Assembly (NCBI GenBank): GCA_963576725.1
Contig: OY755243.1
Span: 43,819,243-43,883,242, forward strand
DNA: 64,000 bases
Source of the DNA: Azorinus chamasolen
Lineage: Eukaryota; Mollusca; Bivalvia; Cardiida; Solecurtidae
Direction of reading: 5' to 3'
In this document: positions 32,060-41,933 of the stretch, one piece after another
How the letters are laid out: each line of letters begins with the position of its first letter
Numbering within the stretch: the stretch's first letter is position 1
Position numbers and translations under genes: made by a program
Notes under the pieces: model-generated
The model's database searches: none
Told to the model about the DNA's origin: nothing
Seen by the model: the letters and a program-made list of their open reading frames with translations, nothing else

Positions 32060-33075
32060 ATCCAAACGTGGTTGTAGTGTATAGATGGATAGGTGATTGA
32101 TGCACGCCAAATACTGTTACAATCCACCAGTTAGTAGCAGAAATATGACCCTTTGTTGCTTTCAGATAGCCATATAGGAAATATGACTGTTAGAAGTCAT
32201 ATTTTGGAACAGCTTGCTCAGATTTCATTTAAATTTGACGGGGTATTTACATGGATAGGTGCATGAGGCACAATATATGACGCCAACGTCGGCCAAATAA
32301 TAATAGAGTAATGGCCCTTTACTAATTTCAAATATAAATTTAAGTAAACTTCAGGCAAATTGAACTATTGGAACTGCACTGTGTGCTACTGGTCATCAAT
32401 TTATTTCTTTAAACAATATCTTAAACACTGACAGGATTTCCAGAAAAGTTCACAGCAATTATGTTCAGATGACCGGTCAATTTTAACAAACAGTTCCATT
32501 AAACACCATTTTAGTTCAGGAAATAATGCTTTAGAGGTCATCTTACTATGTATCAATGGTACCAGTCCTTCCCTACCAAGCTTTTTCGTATTGTATAGTC
32601 ACAATCGACATATATATGGTCCGAAACCTTCAGTACTTTCAGTACTTTGATTATTTATAGATTTGGTCTTTTCCAAACTATTCCATTTTATACAAAAGGG
32701 TTTTGCTTAAACTGATGAGAGAATTTCTACTGAAGCTCGCGCAGTTGGTTAGACTCGAAGTCCAATTGCCTATACATTGTTGTGATTAAAATAAATAGTA
32801 TAAGTTGAAATTTTCTGTAAAATGCTGAGCTCACCTAATACAATAGTGGTATTATCCCAATCTACGGGTCATCTATAAATAAAAACGACATGTCAGATCT
32901 AACTGCTAATAAGTCAAATTTGCCCCATTGTGATAAATTTTAATTTGGACTGACATAGTAATATACACGTACATGTAGTAACAAATAGTGTAGACTCCTG
33001 AAGGAACAATTTGATCTGGGTCTGCACTGCTTGTCTATGTGTGTCTGAATTATTCTGTTAATATGGGTATTTGAC
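32060..33075. other. Mostly unassigned
   Basis: Contains one HT core-like phrase (GACAGGATTTCCAGAAAAGTTC, about 32430) and a TM6-like half hairpin at 32985-33030 (GTGTAGACTCCTGAAGGAAC ... GATCTGGGTCTGCACTG). TCGCGCAGTTGG at about 32740 resembles a tRNA box A but has no box B partner. Confidence 0.35.
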
Positions 33076-33082
33076 ATATTAA

Positions 33083-33313
33083 CCCTCTACATGTACTCAA
33101 TGAATATTCTTGAAATAAATTATGACACCTTGAATACTAATTAGATTTTCAAAATGGCATATTCACACATGAGTTTTTGCCTATGCAGAATCTGTAGAAT
33201 CAGATCTACATGTATATTATTCCATAAGCAAACAGAGCTGACCCTGATCAGCCATCTGATCTGGGTCTACTCTGTTTGCCAATGCTTAGAAAGGGGTATT
33301 TATGGAGTTAAGT
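33083..33313 (+). mobile_element. TM1a MITE with shortened hairpin
   Basis: TTAA at 33079-33082, CCCTCTACATGTACTCAATG; TGCAGAATCTGTAGAATCAG; GCAAACAGAGCTGACCCTGA then directly TCAGCCATCTGATCTGGGTC, so the palindrome centre is lost. Right end GGAGTTAAGTG. Confidence 0.65.
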
Positions 33314-33319
33314 GTTATT

Positions 33320-33700
33320 TTAAGTATAGAGGTTACGAAGCAATTCTCAAATGTGCACAAATTCTTTCCTAATGCTTTAATTGTCAAAGCAGTTTTTTTC
33401 TTGTCTTTCTTTTCACATGCAAACTGAATTATCTCATACTGGTTGAATCCTGGTAAAGCTAGTGTCTGATTTGGATCCATACCATTTGCAGAAGCTATAA
33501 GGTGTTCTGTTTTGTTTTTCAGAGCTGGAATACTGTTGTAAAGTTGGAGGAAATAGGTATTCGTCAATAGGGTAAGAATTCATTAATTTTGAAGCTGATC
33601 GGTTTGTTAACACTTTGCATGCTGTGGATAAACCCATGCAAAACAGTACCTATTAAGGTGATGTGCCATTAACATTTCAAACTGTTTGACAAGCTGGTTT
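33320..33700. other. No feature seen
   Basis: A decayed TM6-like pair (GTGTCTGATTTGGATCCATA at about 33462 and TTAACACTTTGCATGCTG at about 33607) is the only structure noted. Confidence 0.3.
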
Positions 33701-33702
33701 TA

Positions 33703-34075
33703 TTAGCCAGATTTTTGAAGAAAAATCTCGGCTTATAGTTTGGCAAAAACTGGACGTGCCGTTGTTAAGAAAACTTTAACAATGCTTATAACTTCTGAAT
33801 TACTTAAGGTAGACAATTCATATTTGGTATGCAGATAGCTTGGTGAAGGCCTTTCACGTGATACAAGGATACATGGAATCAGGTCGAGGTCAAGGTCACT
33901 ATTTCCAGAACTTTGCCGTTTTTAACAAACTTTAACATTGCTATAACTTCTGAACTACAGATGCTGGGCAATTCATGTTTGGTGTACAGATGGCTTTGGT
34001 AAAGGCCTTTCAGTTGATATAAAGATATTTGAAATTAGAGGTCAAGGTCACTATTTTGACAAGTTGACCATCATT
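33703..34075 (+). mobile_element. HT-M, truncated HT-like element
   Basis: Head hairpin AGCC-AGATTTTT / AAAAATCT-CGGCT, then two units about 156 bp apart (CTTATAACTTCTGAATTAC; CTATAACTTCTGAACTAC). Each ends GAGGTCAAGGTCACTATTT. No GTCY tract and no tail; it stops at the GC-rich block. Confidence 0.5.
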
Positions 34076-34086
34076 ATGTAAATAAT

Positions 34087-35225
34087 GTTATGTAAAGCAC
34101 TTAGTAACTTTTGAGGACGGGGCCTCTGATTCAAGCTCCACATAGAGGGCTGCAGATAGGAGGTCAATGTTTGAAGCGACCCCCATCTGTTGGCACTGAC
34201 GCAACACCCAACGCTAAAGAAGTGACAGAGAGACATTGAGAGAGGAAGCCACCATGCCTATCCTGGGGCTATTGGAATCCAGTGAGGGGATCCAGTCTAA
34301 CATCACAGGGCGGATGTCAATTCAAGCGGGAGCCCTAAGAGAGACCAAGGGAGCCATTGTCTGTAAAAGTTTAGCAGACATGATCCACCCAGTTGCCGGG
34401 CTTGCACAAAAATCTTTGTCCATGTCAGGCAAGCAAGTCCCATCTAACTCTATGTGAGAGGCTTCCACAGGGTCTGATTCCCTAAAAATAGGATCATCCC
34501 CTAGGAGCCATAACGGACAAAGTGTCTTCCTGCTCTCCTTCAGAACCTGCCCTGGTGACAGTTGCAGATGGCAGCACCTGGGAGGAGTGGGACCAGACAC
34601 AGAAGTGTGGACTGTGGATGGGTTCACATGAGAGATAACCCCCCCCCCCCCCCCCCCCCCCCCCCTCTAGAGATGAACTCGCAACAAGCCCTGACTAGGG
34701 TGTAAGCTAGACAGGCTGTTTTAGTGGGGGGCAAAGCCGAGAGGAAAGGGGAATGGGGGTCACTGACGGGGATTCCCATGACTGCTGGTCGTATCACCAG
34801 CAAGGAGAATCTTGCTGGTTCCCAGAAACGAGTGTCGGCTGGCGAGAGCAACCAGCCGGCGACTCTGAAGAGGAAGAGCGATGTCTTCATATAGAAGTCC
34901 TCCAAAGTTACTAAGTGCTTTACATAAACGCTGGGCCATTTGGCCCAACTGGCCTTGAGTCAAGGGCTGACATCGACAGCGAAAATGCTCTGCTGTTGCC
35001 ATGACACCTTCGTCCAGTCTGCGAATGGGCGTCTCCCTTTGCCTTTGAATTACTTTTCAGAGGCAAAGTTAAGGAGAAAGAGCTCACAGACAGGGCTTCT
35101 CCCAGGAACCTTCTCGCTTCTGGTCTGGATTCCTCGAAAATCCCGGCTGCTAAATATAAGCCTCTTAAAGGGACCTCCCAAGAAAGGTAAGAAAACCAGG
35201 CCCTCTTCTTCCCCTCAGCCTTAAA
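34087..35225. pseudogene. GC-rich block with broken reading frames, origin unknown
   Basis: The base composition differs sharply from the flanks. Frames of 70-105 codons overlap on both strands. One plus-strand frame from about 34705 to 35189 (ending TAA) has only two internal stops (TAA near 34915 and TGA near 35002). The stretch 34087-34117 is inverted at 34898-34928 with 30 of 31 bases matching. Both copies of the inverted repeat can be read as ...KLLSALH..., so two pieces of one former coding sequence in opposite orientation are possible. A retroelement gag relic is a guess; no domain is recognised. Confidence 0.35.
34639..34665 (+). repeat. Poly-C tract, 27 C
   Basis: Uninterrupted run of 27 C inside the GC-rich block. 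Could mark an assembly or sequencing weak point. Confidence 0.9.
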
Positions 35226-35239
35226 CCTGAAACTCAATC

Positions 35240-35520
35240 CAAGGTGTTTCGAAATAGTTTGTCATGGTATTGAGTGGTTGACTCTGATTTGTCACAATTT
35301 AGATATAATTTGTTTTTGCTGGAAATTGGTATGTAGGGGTATACCCAGAACTTAATGGCAGGTGTGTCAAAAGTGTTGGTTGCCATGGTTACCGATGATC
35401 GCCTGTGATCTGTTGAAATTTAGATAATTTGCTCATCAATACCTGTTGTCTGTTTCGTTTGGGTTGTTTCGTTTGGGGGAAAACTGTAAAGGGTTCCGTT
35501 TCAATTAGATCTAAATGTTA
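35240..35520 (+). mobile_element. HT-N fragment, second copy
   Basis: GTGTTTCGAAATAGTTTGTC, AGTGTTGGTTGCCATGGTTAC and the end text GTTTGGGGGAAAACTG ... CAATTAGATCT correspond to the last part of HT-N. Confidence 0.5.
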
Positions 35521-35533
35521 GTCATTATATTAA

Positions 35534-37042
35534 GCCCTTTCCCTGTTGAATATTCATGTAAGAAATAATGAAATCATAAATATTTATTATACCCCCCTTT
35601 TGAAAAAATGGGGGTATATTGCTTTGCACATGTCGGTCGGTCGGTCTGTCGGTCGGTCGGTCGGTCGGTCGGTCGGTCGGTAGATCGATGGTTTCCGAAT
35701 GATAACTAATAAACGACTTGACCTAGAATCTTCAAACTTGCTGTGGTGGTTGGTCATGACAAGTAGATGACCCCTATTGTTTTTGAGGTCACTAGGTCAA
35801 AGGTCAAGGTCACCATGACCTTAAATGGTGAAATAGTTTCCGATCAATAACTGCTCAAGGGTTTGGCTTAGGATCTTCAAACTTGCTGTGGTGGTTGGTC
35901 ATGACCACTAGATGACCCCTATTGATTTTGAAGTCACTAGGTCAAAGGTCAAGGTCACCATGACCTTAAATGGTTAAATGGTTTCCGATCAATAACTGCT
36001 CAAGGATTTAGCTTAGAATCTTCAAACTTGCTGTGGTAGTTGGTCATGACCACTGGATGACCCCTATTGATTTTGAGGTCACTAGGTCAAAGGTCAAGGT
36101 CACCATGACCTTAACTGGTAAAATGGTTTCTGATCAATAAATGCTCAAGGGTTTGGCTTAGGACCTTCAAATTTGCTTAGGTGGTTGGTCATGACAACTA
36201 GACGAGTCCTATTGTTTTTTAGGTCACTAGGCCAAAGGTCAAGGTCACCGTGACCTTAAAGGGTGAAATGGTTTGCGATCAATAACTGCTCAAGGGTTTG
36301 GCCTAGGATCTTCAAATTTGCTGTGGTGGTTGGTAATGACCACTAGATGACCCCTATTGTTTTTTAGGTCACTAGGTCAAAGGTCAAGGTCACCATGCTC
36401 TTAACTGGTGAAATGGTTTGCGATCAATAACTGCTCAAGGGTTTGGCTTAGAATGTTCAATATTGCTGGGGTACTTGGTCATGACAACTGGATGACCCCT
36501 ATTGTATTTGAGGTCACTAGGTCAAAGGTCAAGGTCACCATGACCTTAACTTGTAAAATGGTTTCTGGTCAATAACTGCTCAAGGGTTTGGCTAAGGATC
36601 TTCAAATTTGCTTAGTTGGTATTTGGTCATGACCACTGGATGACCCCTATAGTTGTTAAGGTCACTAGGTCAAAGGTCAAGGTCACCATGACCTTAATAT
36701 GTGAAATGTTTTCAGATCAATAAATGATCAGTGGTTTGGCTTAGGATCTTCAAAGTTGCTGTGGTGATTAGTCATGACCGCTAGATGACCTCTATAGTTG
36801 AGGTCACTAGATCAAAGGTCAGGGGGTCTGGGGGGGTATACATGTTTTACAAACATCTCTTGTTTGATTTATTTTTATAATAGCATAATTATGTACACCT
36901 GCATGTTTGGTACTGGTTACAGAAGCTGTTTGAAATTCCATAAGCAAACAGATCAGACTCTGATCATACAACTCATTCAGGAGCTGTCTAATCTGGGTCT
37001 ACTCTGCAAAGGCGTTCAAACATGTTACTATGAGGAAAAGGG
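35534..37042 (+). mobile_element. TM1a MITE split by HT-A2
   Basis: TTAA 35530-35533, CCCTTTCCCTGTTGAATATT, arm up to AAATATTTATT. After HT-A2: TGATTTATTTTTATAATAGC, hairpin, GAGGAAAAGGG, TTAA 37043-37046. Confidence 0.7.
35588..36862 (+). mobile_element. HT-A2, second HT-A copy, inside TM1a
   Basis: Same head (TATACCCCC/GGGGGTATA), a longer GTCGG microsatellite and the same tail (ATGTTTTACAAACAT, CTTG 36859-36862, then TTT) as HT-A1. Eight monomers instead of nine, at 35727, 35872, 36017, 36162, 36307, 36452, 36597 and 36745. The limits agree with the break in the TM1a host. Confidence 0.85.
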
Positions 37043-37045
37043 TTA

Positions 37046-37185
37046 AGAAATAATATAGAGTTGATTCTATCGTTTCTGCCATATTATTGTCTTATTCTTG
37101 ATTCCATTATAACATTTCGGCTTCTCAATATTCATACATTCATTATTTCTTATTTATTATTCATGGAGTGAAAGATTAACAGAAA
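37046..37185 (-). mobile_element. TM1a fragment
   Basis: GTTGATTCTATCGTTTCTGCC, CGGCTTCTCAATATTCAT, ATTTATTATTCATGGAGTG and AAAGATTAAC: the inverse TM1a arm and end, without the hairpin. Confidence 0.5.
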
Positions 37186-37500
37186 TGTCACCAGTTAGAA
37201 TCACCAAGTTGTTCTTCTATAGAATGAACTTAGATGAGTGCTAGGCAAACACCATTTTACCTGATTGGTTACAGTGCTGCCCATACAGTGCTAGGCAATA
37301 AAAACATGCAATATTGTCATCAAGTACACATCAAGGCAATCATACAAACTGGTAGCAACTCTGATTAGAACACTGCCTCTCACCAAGATAGATATCTTGA
37401 TCCACTGCTGTAGAATTTATAGGCCACATAGAGGCTGATGGTAATTTAAGTTTCAGTTTTGCCTTGGGATGATTACAGTACTACCGTAGCTTTTGCTGTA

Positions 37501-38898
37501 TTTTTAGCTCACCTGGCACAAAGTGCCAAGGTGAGCTATTGGGATGATCCTGTGTCCGGCGTCTGTCGTGGTGCGTCGTGCGTATGTGCGTCGTGCGTAC
37601 GTGCGGGCGTCAACAATTTACTTAAACATCTTCTTCTCTGGAACCACAAAGCCAAGAGCTTTGATATTTGATATGTAGCATGATGTAATGGTCCTCTACA
37701 AAGATTGTCAAGTTATGTCCCCCGGGCCAAAAATGGCCCCGCCCCGGGGCTTATCAGTTTTTCATAGGAAAACCTTTAAAAATCTTCTTCTCTGAAACTG
37801 TAAGGCATAGACCTTTGATATTTGGTATGTAGCATGATCTAATGGTCCTCTACTAAGATTGTTCAAATTATGTCCCCTGGGCCAAAAATGGCCCCGCCCT
37901 GGGGATTATCAGTTTTTCATAGGAAAATCTTTAAAAATCTTCTTCTCTGAAACTGTAAGGCATAGACCTTTGGTATATGGTATGTAGCATCATCTAATGG
38001 TCCTCTACTAAGATTGTTCAAATTATGACCCCCAGGACAAAAATGGCCCCGCCCCAAGGCTTATCAGTTTTTCATAGGAAAATCTTTAAAAATCTTTATC
38101 TCTAAAATTATAAGGTATAGACCTTTGATATTTGGTATGTAGCATTATTTAATGGTCCTCTACTAAGATTAATCAAATTATGACCCCCGGACCAAAAAAT
38201 GGCCCCACCCTGGGGCTTATCAGTTTTTCATAGGAAAATCTTTAAAAAAAATTCTCCTCCAAAACGGTAATGTCTAGACCCTTGATATTTGGTATGTAGC
38301 AGATCATCTAATGGTTTTCTACCAAGATTGTTCAAATTATTACCCCTGGGCCAAAAATGGCCCCGCCCTGGGACTTGTCAGTTTTTCATATGAAAATCTT
38401 TAAAAATCTTCTGCTCCAAAACTGTAAGGCCAAGACCTTTAATATTTGGTATGTAGCGTTATCTAATAGTTTTCTACCAAGATTGTTCAAATTATGTCCT
38501 CTGGGTTAAAAATGGCCCGCCCCTAGGCATATCAGTTTTTCATAGGAAAGTCTTAAAAAATCTTCTTCTCTTAACAATCTTTAAAAGTCTTCTCTGAAAT
38601 TGTAAGGCATAGACCTTTGATATTTGGTATGTTGCATTATCTAATAGTCCTCTACCAAGATTGTTCAAATTATGACCCCGGATCAAAAATGGCCCCGCCC
38701 TGGGGATTATCAGTTTTTCATAGGAAAATCTTTAAAAAATCTTCTCCTCCAAATCTGTAAGGTCTAGACCCTTTATATTTGGTATGTAGCATCATCTAAT
38801 GGTTTTCTACCAAGATTTTTCAAATTATGCAATCTGTCATTGAAAGCATAAATCTGTTACGAACAGGTGAGCGATTAAGGGCCACCATGGCCCTCTTG
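37501..38898 (+). mobile_element. HT-D1, Helitron/HINE-like element with array
   Basis: Head hairpin 37506-37537: outer stem AGCTCACCT/AGGTGAGCT, inner stem GGCAC/GTGCC, loop AAA. GTGCGTCGTGCG-type tract, then about eight units of about 155 bp (GATATTTGGTATGTAGCAT; CCAAAAATGGCCCCGCCC). Inverted arm CAGGTGAGC, tail hairpin AGGGCCA/TGGCCCT and CTTG 38895-38898, followed by TT. Non-coding. Confidence 0.8.
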
Positions 38899-38899
38899 T

Positions 38900-39227
38900 T
38901 AAACAAATTGCACACTGATTTCATTACTTTTTAATAGACCATTGCGTCCAAAAATATGTGAGAATCATTAATGACACAGCTTTTAATTAATGTGGGATGA
39001 AGTGAAATTTCTAATTTCGTAAGAATCTCATTTAGGACCTAAGCTGCTTGGCATTCGGGTTGTATTTGCATAGATAGCGATAATGTCCCATGAATTTTAA
39101 ACATGAAACAGACCTCAATCTGAACATTGACAATTTACTCAGCATGCTTAAGGTTTATCTCCTGGCACAATTAGTAATTAATTGCTGTCTTATAATTTGT
39201 GACTGAAAGTTGACACCAGGTTTGATT
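38900..39227. other. No feature seen
   Basis: AT-rich spacer without shared repeats. Confidence 0.35.
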
Positions 39228-39345
39228 CCAGGCCTCGAAAATTTCACGCGTCTGCTCGTAATAACGAGTGGAAAGTGGTTAGGACGAGTAAAAATTTGGA
39301 AGTACATGTCAGACAGGACGAGTAGCTTTTTGGAGGAGAAATAAT
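39228..39345 (-). repeat. U repeat, third copy
   Basis: CCAGGCCTCGAAAATTTCAC, GCTCGTAATAACGAGTGG, GGACGAGTAAAAATTTG and GACGAGTAGC phrases as at 26690-26815. Confidence 0.45.
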
Positions 39346-39457
39346 AAATTATTTGGAGCTGAAATTCTGGCCAACTCACATTTAAAACAGTTATGGACAA
39401 TTGACATTCAGTCCTCGTGGCTAGCTGAACGCTTTATTTCCTATAGCAGGTGCTCTT

Positions 39458-39933
39458 ATTTATAATGTCTTCCCAGGTGTACTTGGGAGACATTTTGTTT
39501 GTGTGTGTGGTGTCTGTTCGTCTGTCTATCTGTGTGTGTGTGTCTCTGTCTGTCTGTCCGATTTTAATTTGACATCACAGTTTCTCCAAAAGCTTTGGTC
39601 GGATTTTCATGAAACTTCATTGATCAGTACCATGCCTAGTTGTACATATCTTACTCCTGTTCCAGTTCAATGATTTTCTGCAGAGTTATGGAACTTTGAA
39701 ATTTTTACATGGAAAAGTTTGTCTGCGCGGTTTCTCCAAAACCTTTGATCAGATTTTCATGAATCTTCATAGGATTGATCAGCACTATATGCCTAGATGT
39801 GCATATCTTAATCCTGTTCCGGTTTGGTGATTTTCTGAGTTATGTGACTTTGAAAATTTTACATGGAAACTTTTGTCCAGGTGGGGTGAGGGGTGGGGGA
39901 GACATCAGATTTTGTATAAAAAACAATTTCTAG
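39458..39933 (+). mobile_element. HT-G, Helitron/HINE-like element
   Basis: Head hairpin ATGTCTTCCCA/TGGGAGACAT, GTCTGTC/GTGTGT microsatellite to about 39560, two core units (GGTCGGATTTTCATGAAACTTC; GATCAGATTTTCATGAATCTTC) about 160 bp apart. Inverted arm GGGGGAGACATC, tail hairpin TTGT...ACAA and CTAG 39930-39933, followed by TT. Confidence 0.7.
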
Positions 39934-39944
39934 TTGATATTTAG

Positions 39945-40255
39945 TTATGGCTAATGAACAAAGAAATGTTTGGCTATGGCAGAAATTGAAGAATCATCTA
40001 TATTAGCCTGTAGTTAAACAGAGCATACCTTGGTCAGATGGCTGAGCCAGTGTCTGTTCAAAGTGGAATTGCCCATCAGTGTTTCACTATTTAGTCCTTT
40101 CATAGTGACAGGCTTCTAAATTTGAATGGTAAACCATGGTCTGTATTAAGGGCTTCCCGAGTAGCCCTTTGATCTGTCACAGTCTTTACTTTTGTAAATG
40201 TAATTCAAAGGGTTATTGTGGACATAAGCCACAGAATGAGGTCTGCACTGTTTGC
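39945..40255 (+). mobile_element. TM1a right fragment and TM6 copy
   Basis: 39945-40045: GGCTATGGCAGAAATTGAAG, GTTAAACAGAGCATACC (TM1a). 40050-40255: GTTCAAAGTGGAATTGCCC, ACCATGGTCTGTATTAAGG, GTCTGCACTGTTTGC (TM6). Confidence 0.4.
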
Positions 40256-40455
40256 ATCACATATTGTTTTCCAAGGACCACATTGGCAAAAGAATTCTTG
40301 AAGAAATATCCCTGAAAATGAAATGAAATTATTTCAACTTAGTCTACAATGTAGGCAAGTTCACTAAAAAATACAAGCTCATTTGGTTAGACTCTTCTAA
40401 GATAATTTTGCATTATTGTATCATTAATTCTATACCTCAAAGATACACCTTTTAA

Positions 40456-40675
40456 CCCATTACTTCATAGGCTATTTTTAGATCCAACCTCTTTGAATAA
40501 ATCTACCGAAAAGGAGCATTTACAAGAGAAAAGGAATTTTTTTTGTAGTTCTGAAACCATTGTGATAAATAGAGCATTAATTTTGCTCCTTAGGAGCAAA
40601 TGCTCTATTTATCACAATGGTTTCACAAAGTGACTTTTACAGAAGCGTCAAAAGGCGTCAATACGCAGGAATGGG
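40456..40675 (+). mobile_element. TM2f MITE
   Basis: TTAA 40452-40455, CCCATTACTTCATAGGC; hairpin of about 70 bases with an asymmetric ATTAATTT insertion on the left arm; right end CAGGAATGGG. The right TTAA is decayed. Confidence 0.7.
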
Positions 40676-40794
40676 TAAATGCCCTCACAGAGTTGACCTG
40701 TATCAGACAACTACTGTGGGAAAGAAACATAAATTTGATTCTACAATTTCTACCATGAGAATAAAATTCCCTTGTTAACAATTCAAGTAATTAA

Positions 40795-41069
40795 CCCTTT
40801 ACTCCATGAATTATATTCATGTAAGAAATTATCAGATCTTGAAAAGTGATTAATTGTTATAAAAGCACAATAGACACAGACATTTATGGGCATGGCGAAA
40901 ACTATTTTATCATGTCTATATATCATAAGCAAACACAGACCCTGATCAGATGGCTCCTACAGGAGCTGCTGTCTGATCTGGGTCTACTCTGTTTGCAGTC
41001 ATATTTATTTAAAGGCTTAATATTCATACTTTCATTATTTCTTACATGAATATTCATCAGGTAAAGGTA
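40795..41069. mobile_element. TM1a MITE, mirror form
   Basis: TTAA 40791-40794, CCCTTTACTCCATGAATTAT. The hairpin has the centre GATGGCTCCTACAGGAGC. After the hairpin the text is TTATTTCTTACATGAATATT, the inverse of the left arm, so both flanks carry the same arm as in the element at 8371-8760. Confidence 0.65.
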
Positions 41070-41074
41070 TAAAA

Positions 41075-41685
41075 CATTATCAACGCTGTTCATAATCATT
41101 GGTGTGTGGATTTCAGGTTTATGAGTAGCAATATTCAAAATATTCATGTAGATGTTATTAGATTTCAAAACCCTCAGAATTCTTAAAGAGAGGATATAAG
41201 ATTAGAATCCCAAAGTAGGCAGTTTGAAACAACCAGAAGAGAATTAGTGTTGAATTTTCATCAGTACAAATCACTTTAAAAGACTAGAAAATAATTATTG
41301 CTTTAAGCTGATCGAATCACAGGAACATACATTATTATTTTACAAGATTTAATTAAATTTGAAATATAATTTGTCAAATATGCTCTGGATTTAGTTTATG
41401 GATTTAAGAGTATTTAAGGTATTTCTCTTTCCATCTGAAATACAAATTAAGCAGAGCTCATTACGTAGATTAATAATAAGTGTTAATGAAGTGTGATAAT
41501 TGTTTATTAGAAATTCTCCTCTGAGATAGTCTCTCAATAATTAGTCAAAGTATACTACCAGTAAGTTCATTAGTATCTCAAGGGCTATGTGTAATAGTAT
41601 TCCGAAAATGAATTGGTGATAACGTTAGCAAACAGATGGGATACCAAGCAGGTAAGCAACTTGTCAGGATCAAAACTATTTCAGG
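41075..41685. other. No feature seen
   Basis: AT-rich spacer, no shared repeat, no frame worth reporting. Confidence 0.35.
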
Positions 41686-41687
41686 CC

Positions 41688-41844
41688 TTTTTATGCCCCT
41701 GTTGACAAATTAGTCGGAGGGCATTATGTTTTCCGGCTGTCTGTCTGTGTGTCACACTTGTACATGCAGTTGGTTGTCAAACTTTTTTCATTGTCAAGCA
41801 CCACCATGGGGGCATCACTATGACTTACAGACACAACTTTCTAG
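41688..41844 (+). mobile_element. HT-E3, minimal HT-E element
   Basis: About 157 bp from TTTATGCCCCTG to CTAG (41841-41844), followed by TT. Head arm GGGCAT, GTCTGTCTGTGTGTC tract, a single GCAGTTGGTTGTC phrase, GGGGGCATCAC, tail TGACTTACAGACACA. Shows the smallest set of parts present in a full-length copy. Confidence 0.75.
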
Positions 41845-41933
41845 TTCTGGCAAATTTTGGAAACTATTTCAATAATTAGGAAAAAAATGTATGTAAAACT
41901 CGATGATTAATATGGAAATCATTTTTTTTACCC

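Noticed and set aside
32736..32790. tRNA-like box A (TCGCGCAGTTGG)
   Set aside because: No GGTTCGA-type box B at the proper distance and no cloverleaf; not called a tRNA or a SINE.
34236..35237. Calling the GC-rich block a functional gene
   Set aside because: Every frame is interrupted or overlaps an antisense frame, and no domain is recognisable. Kept only as a low-confidence pseudogene-like block.
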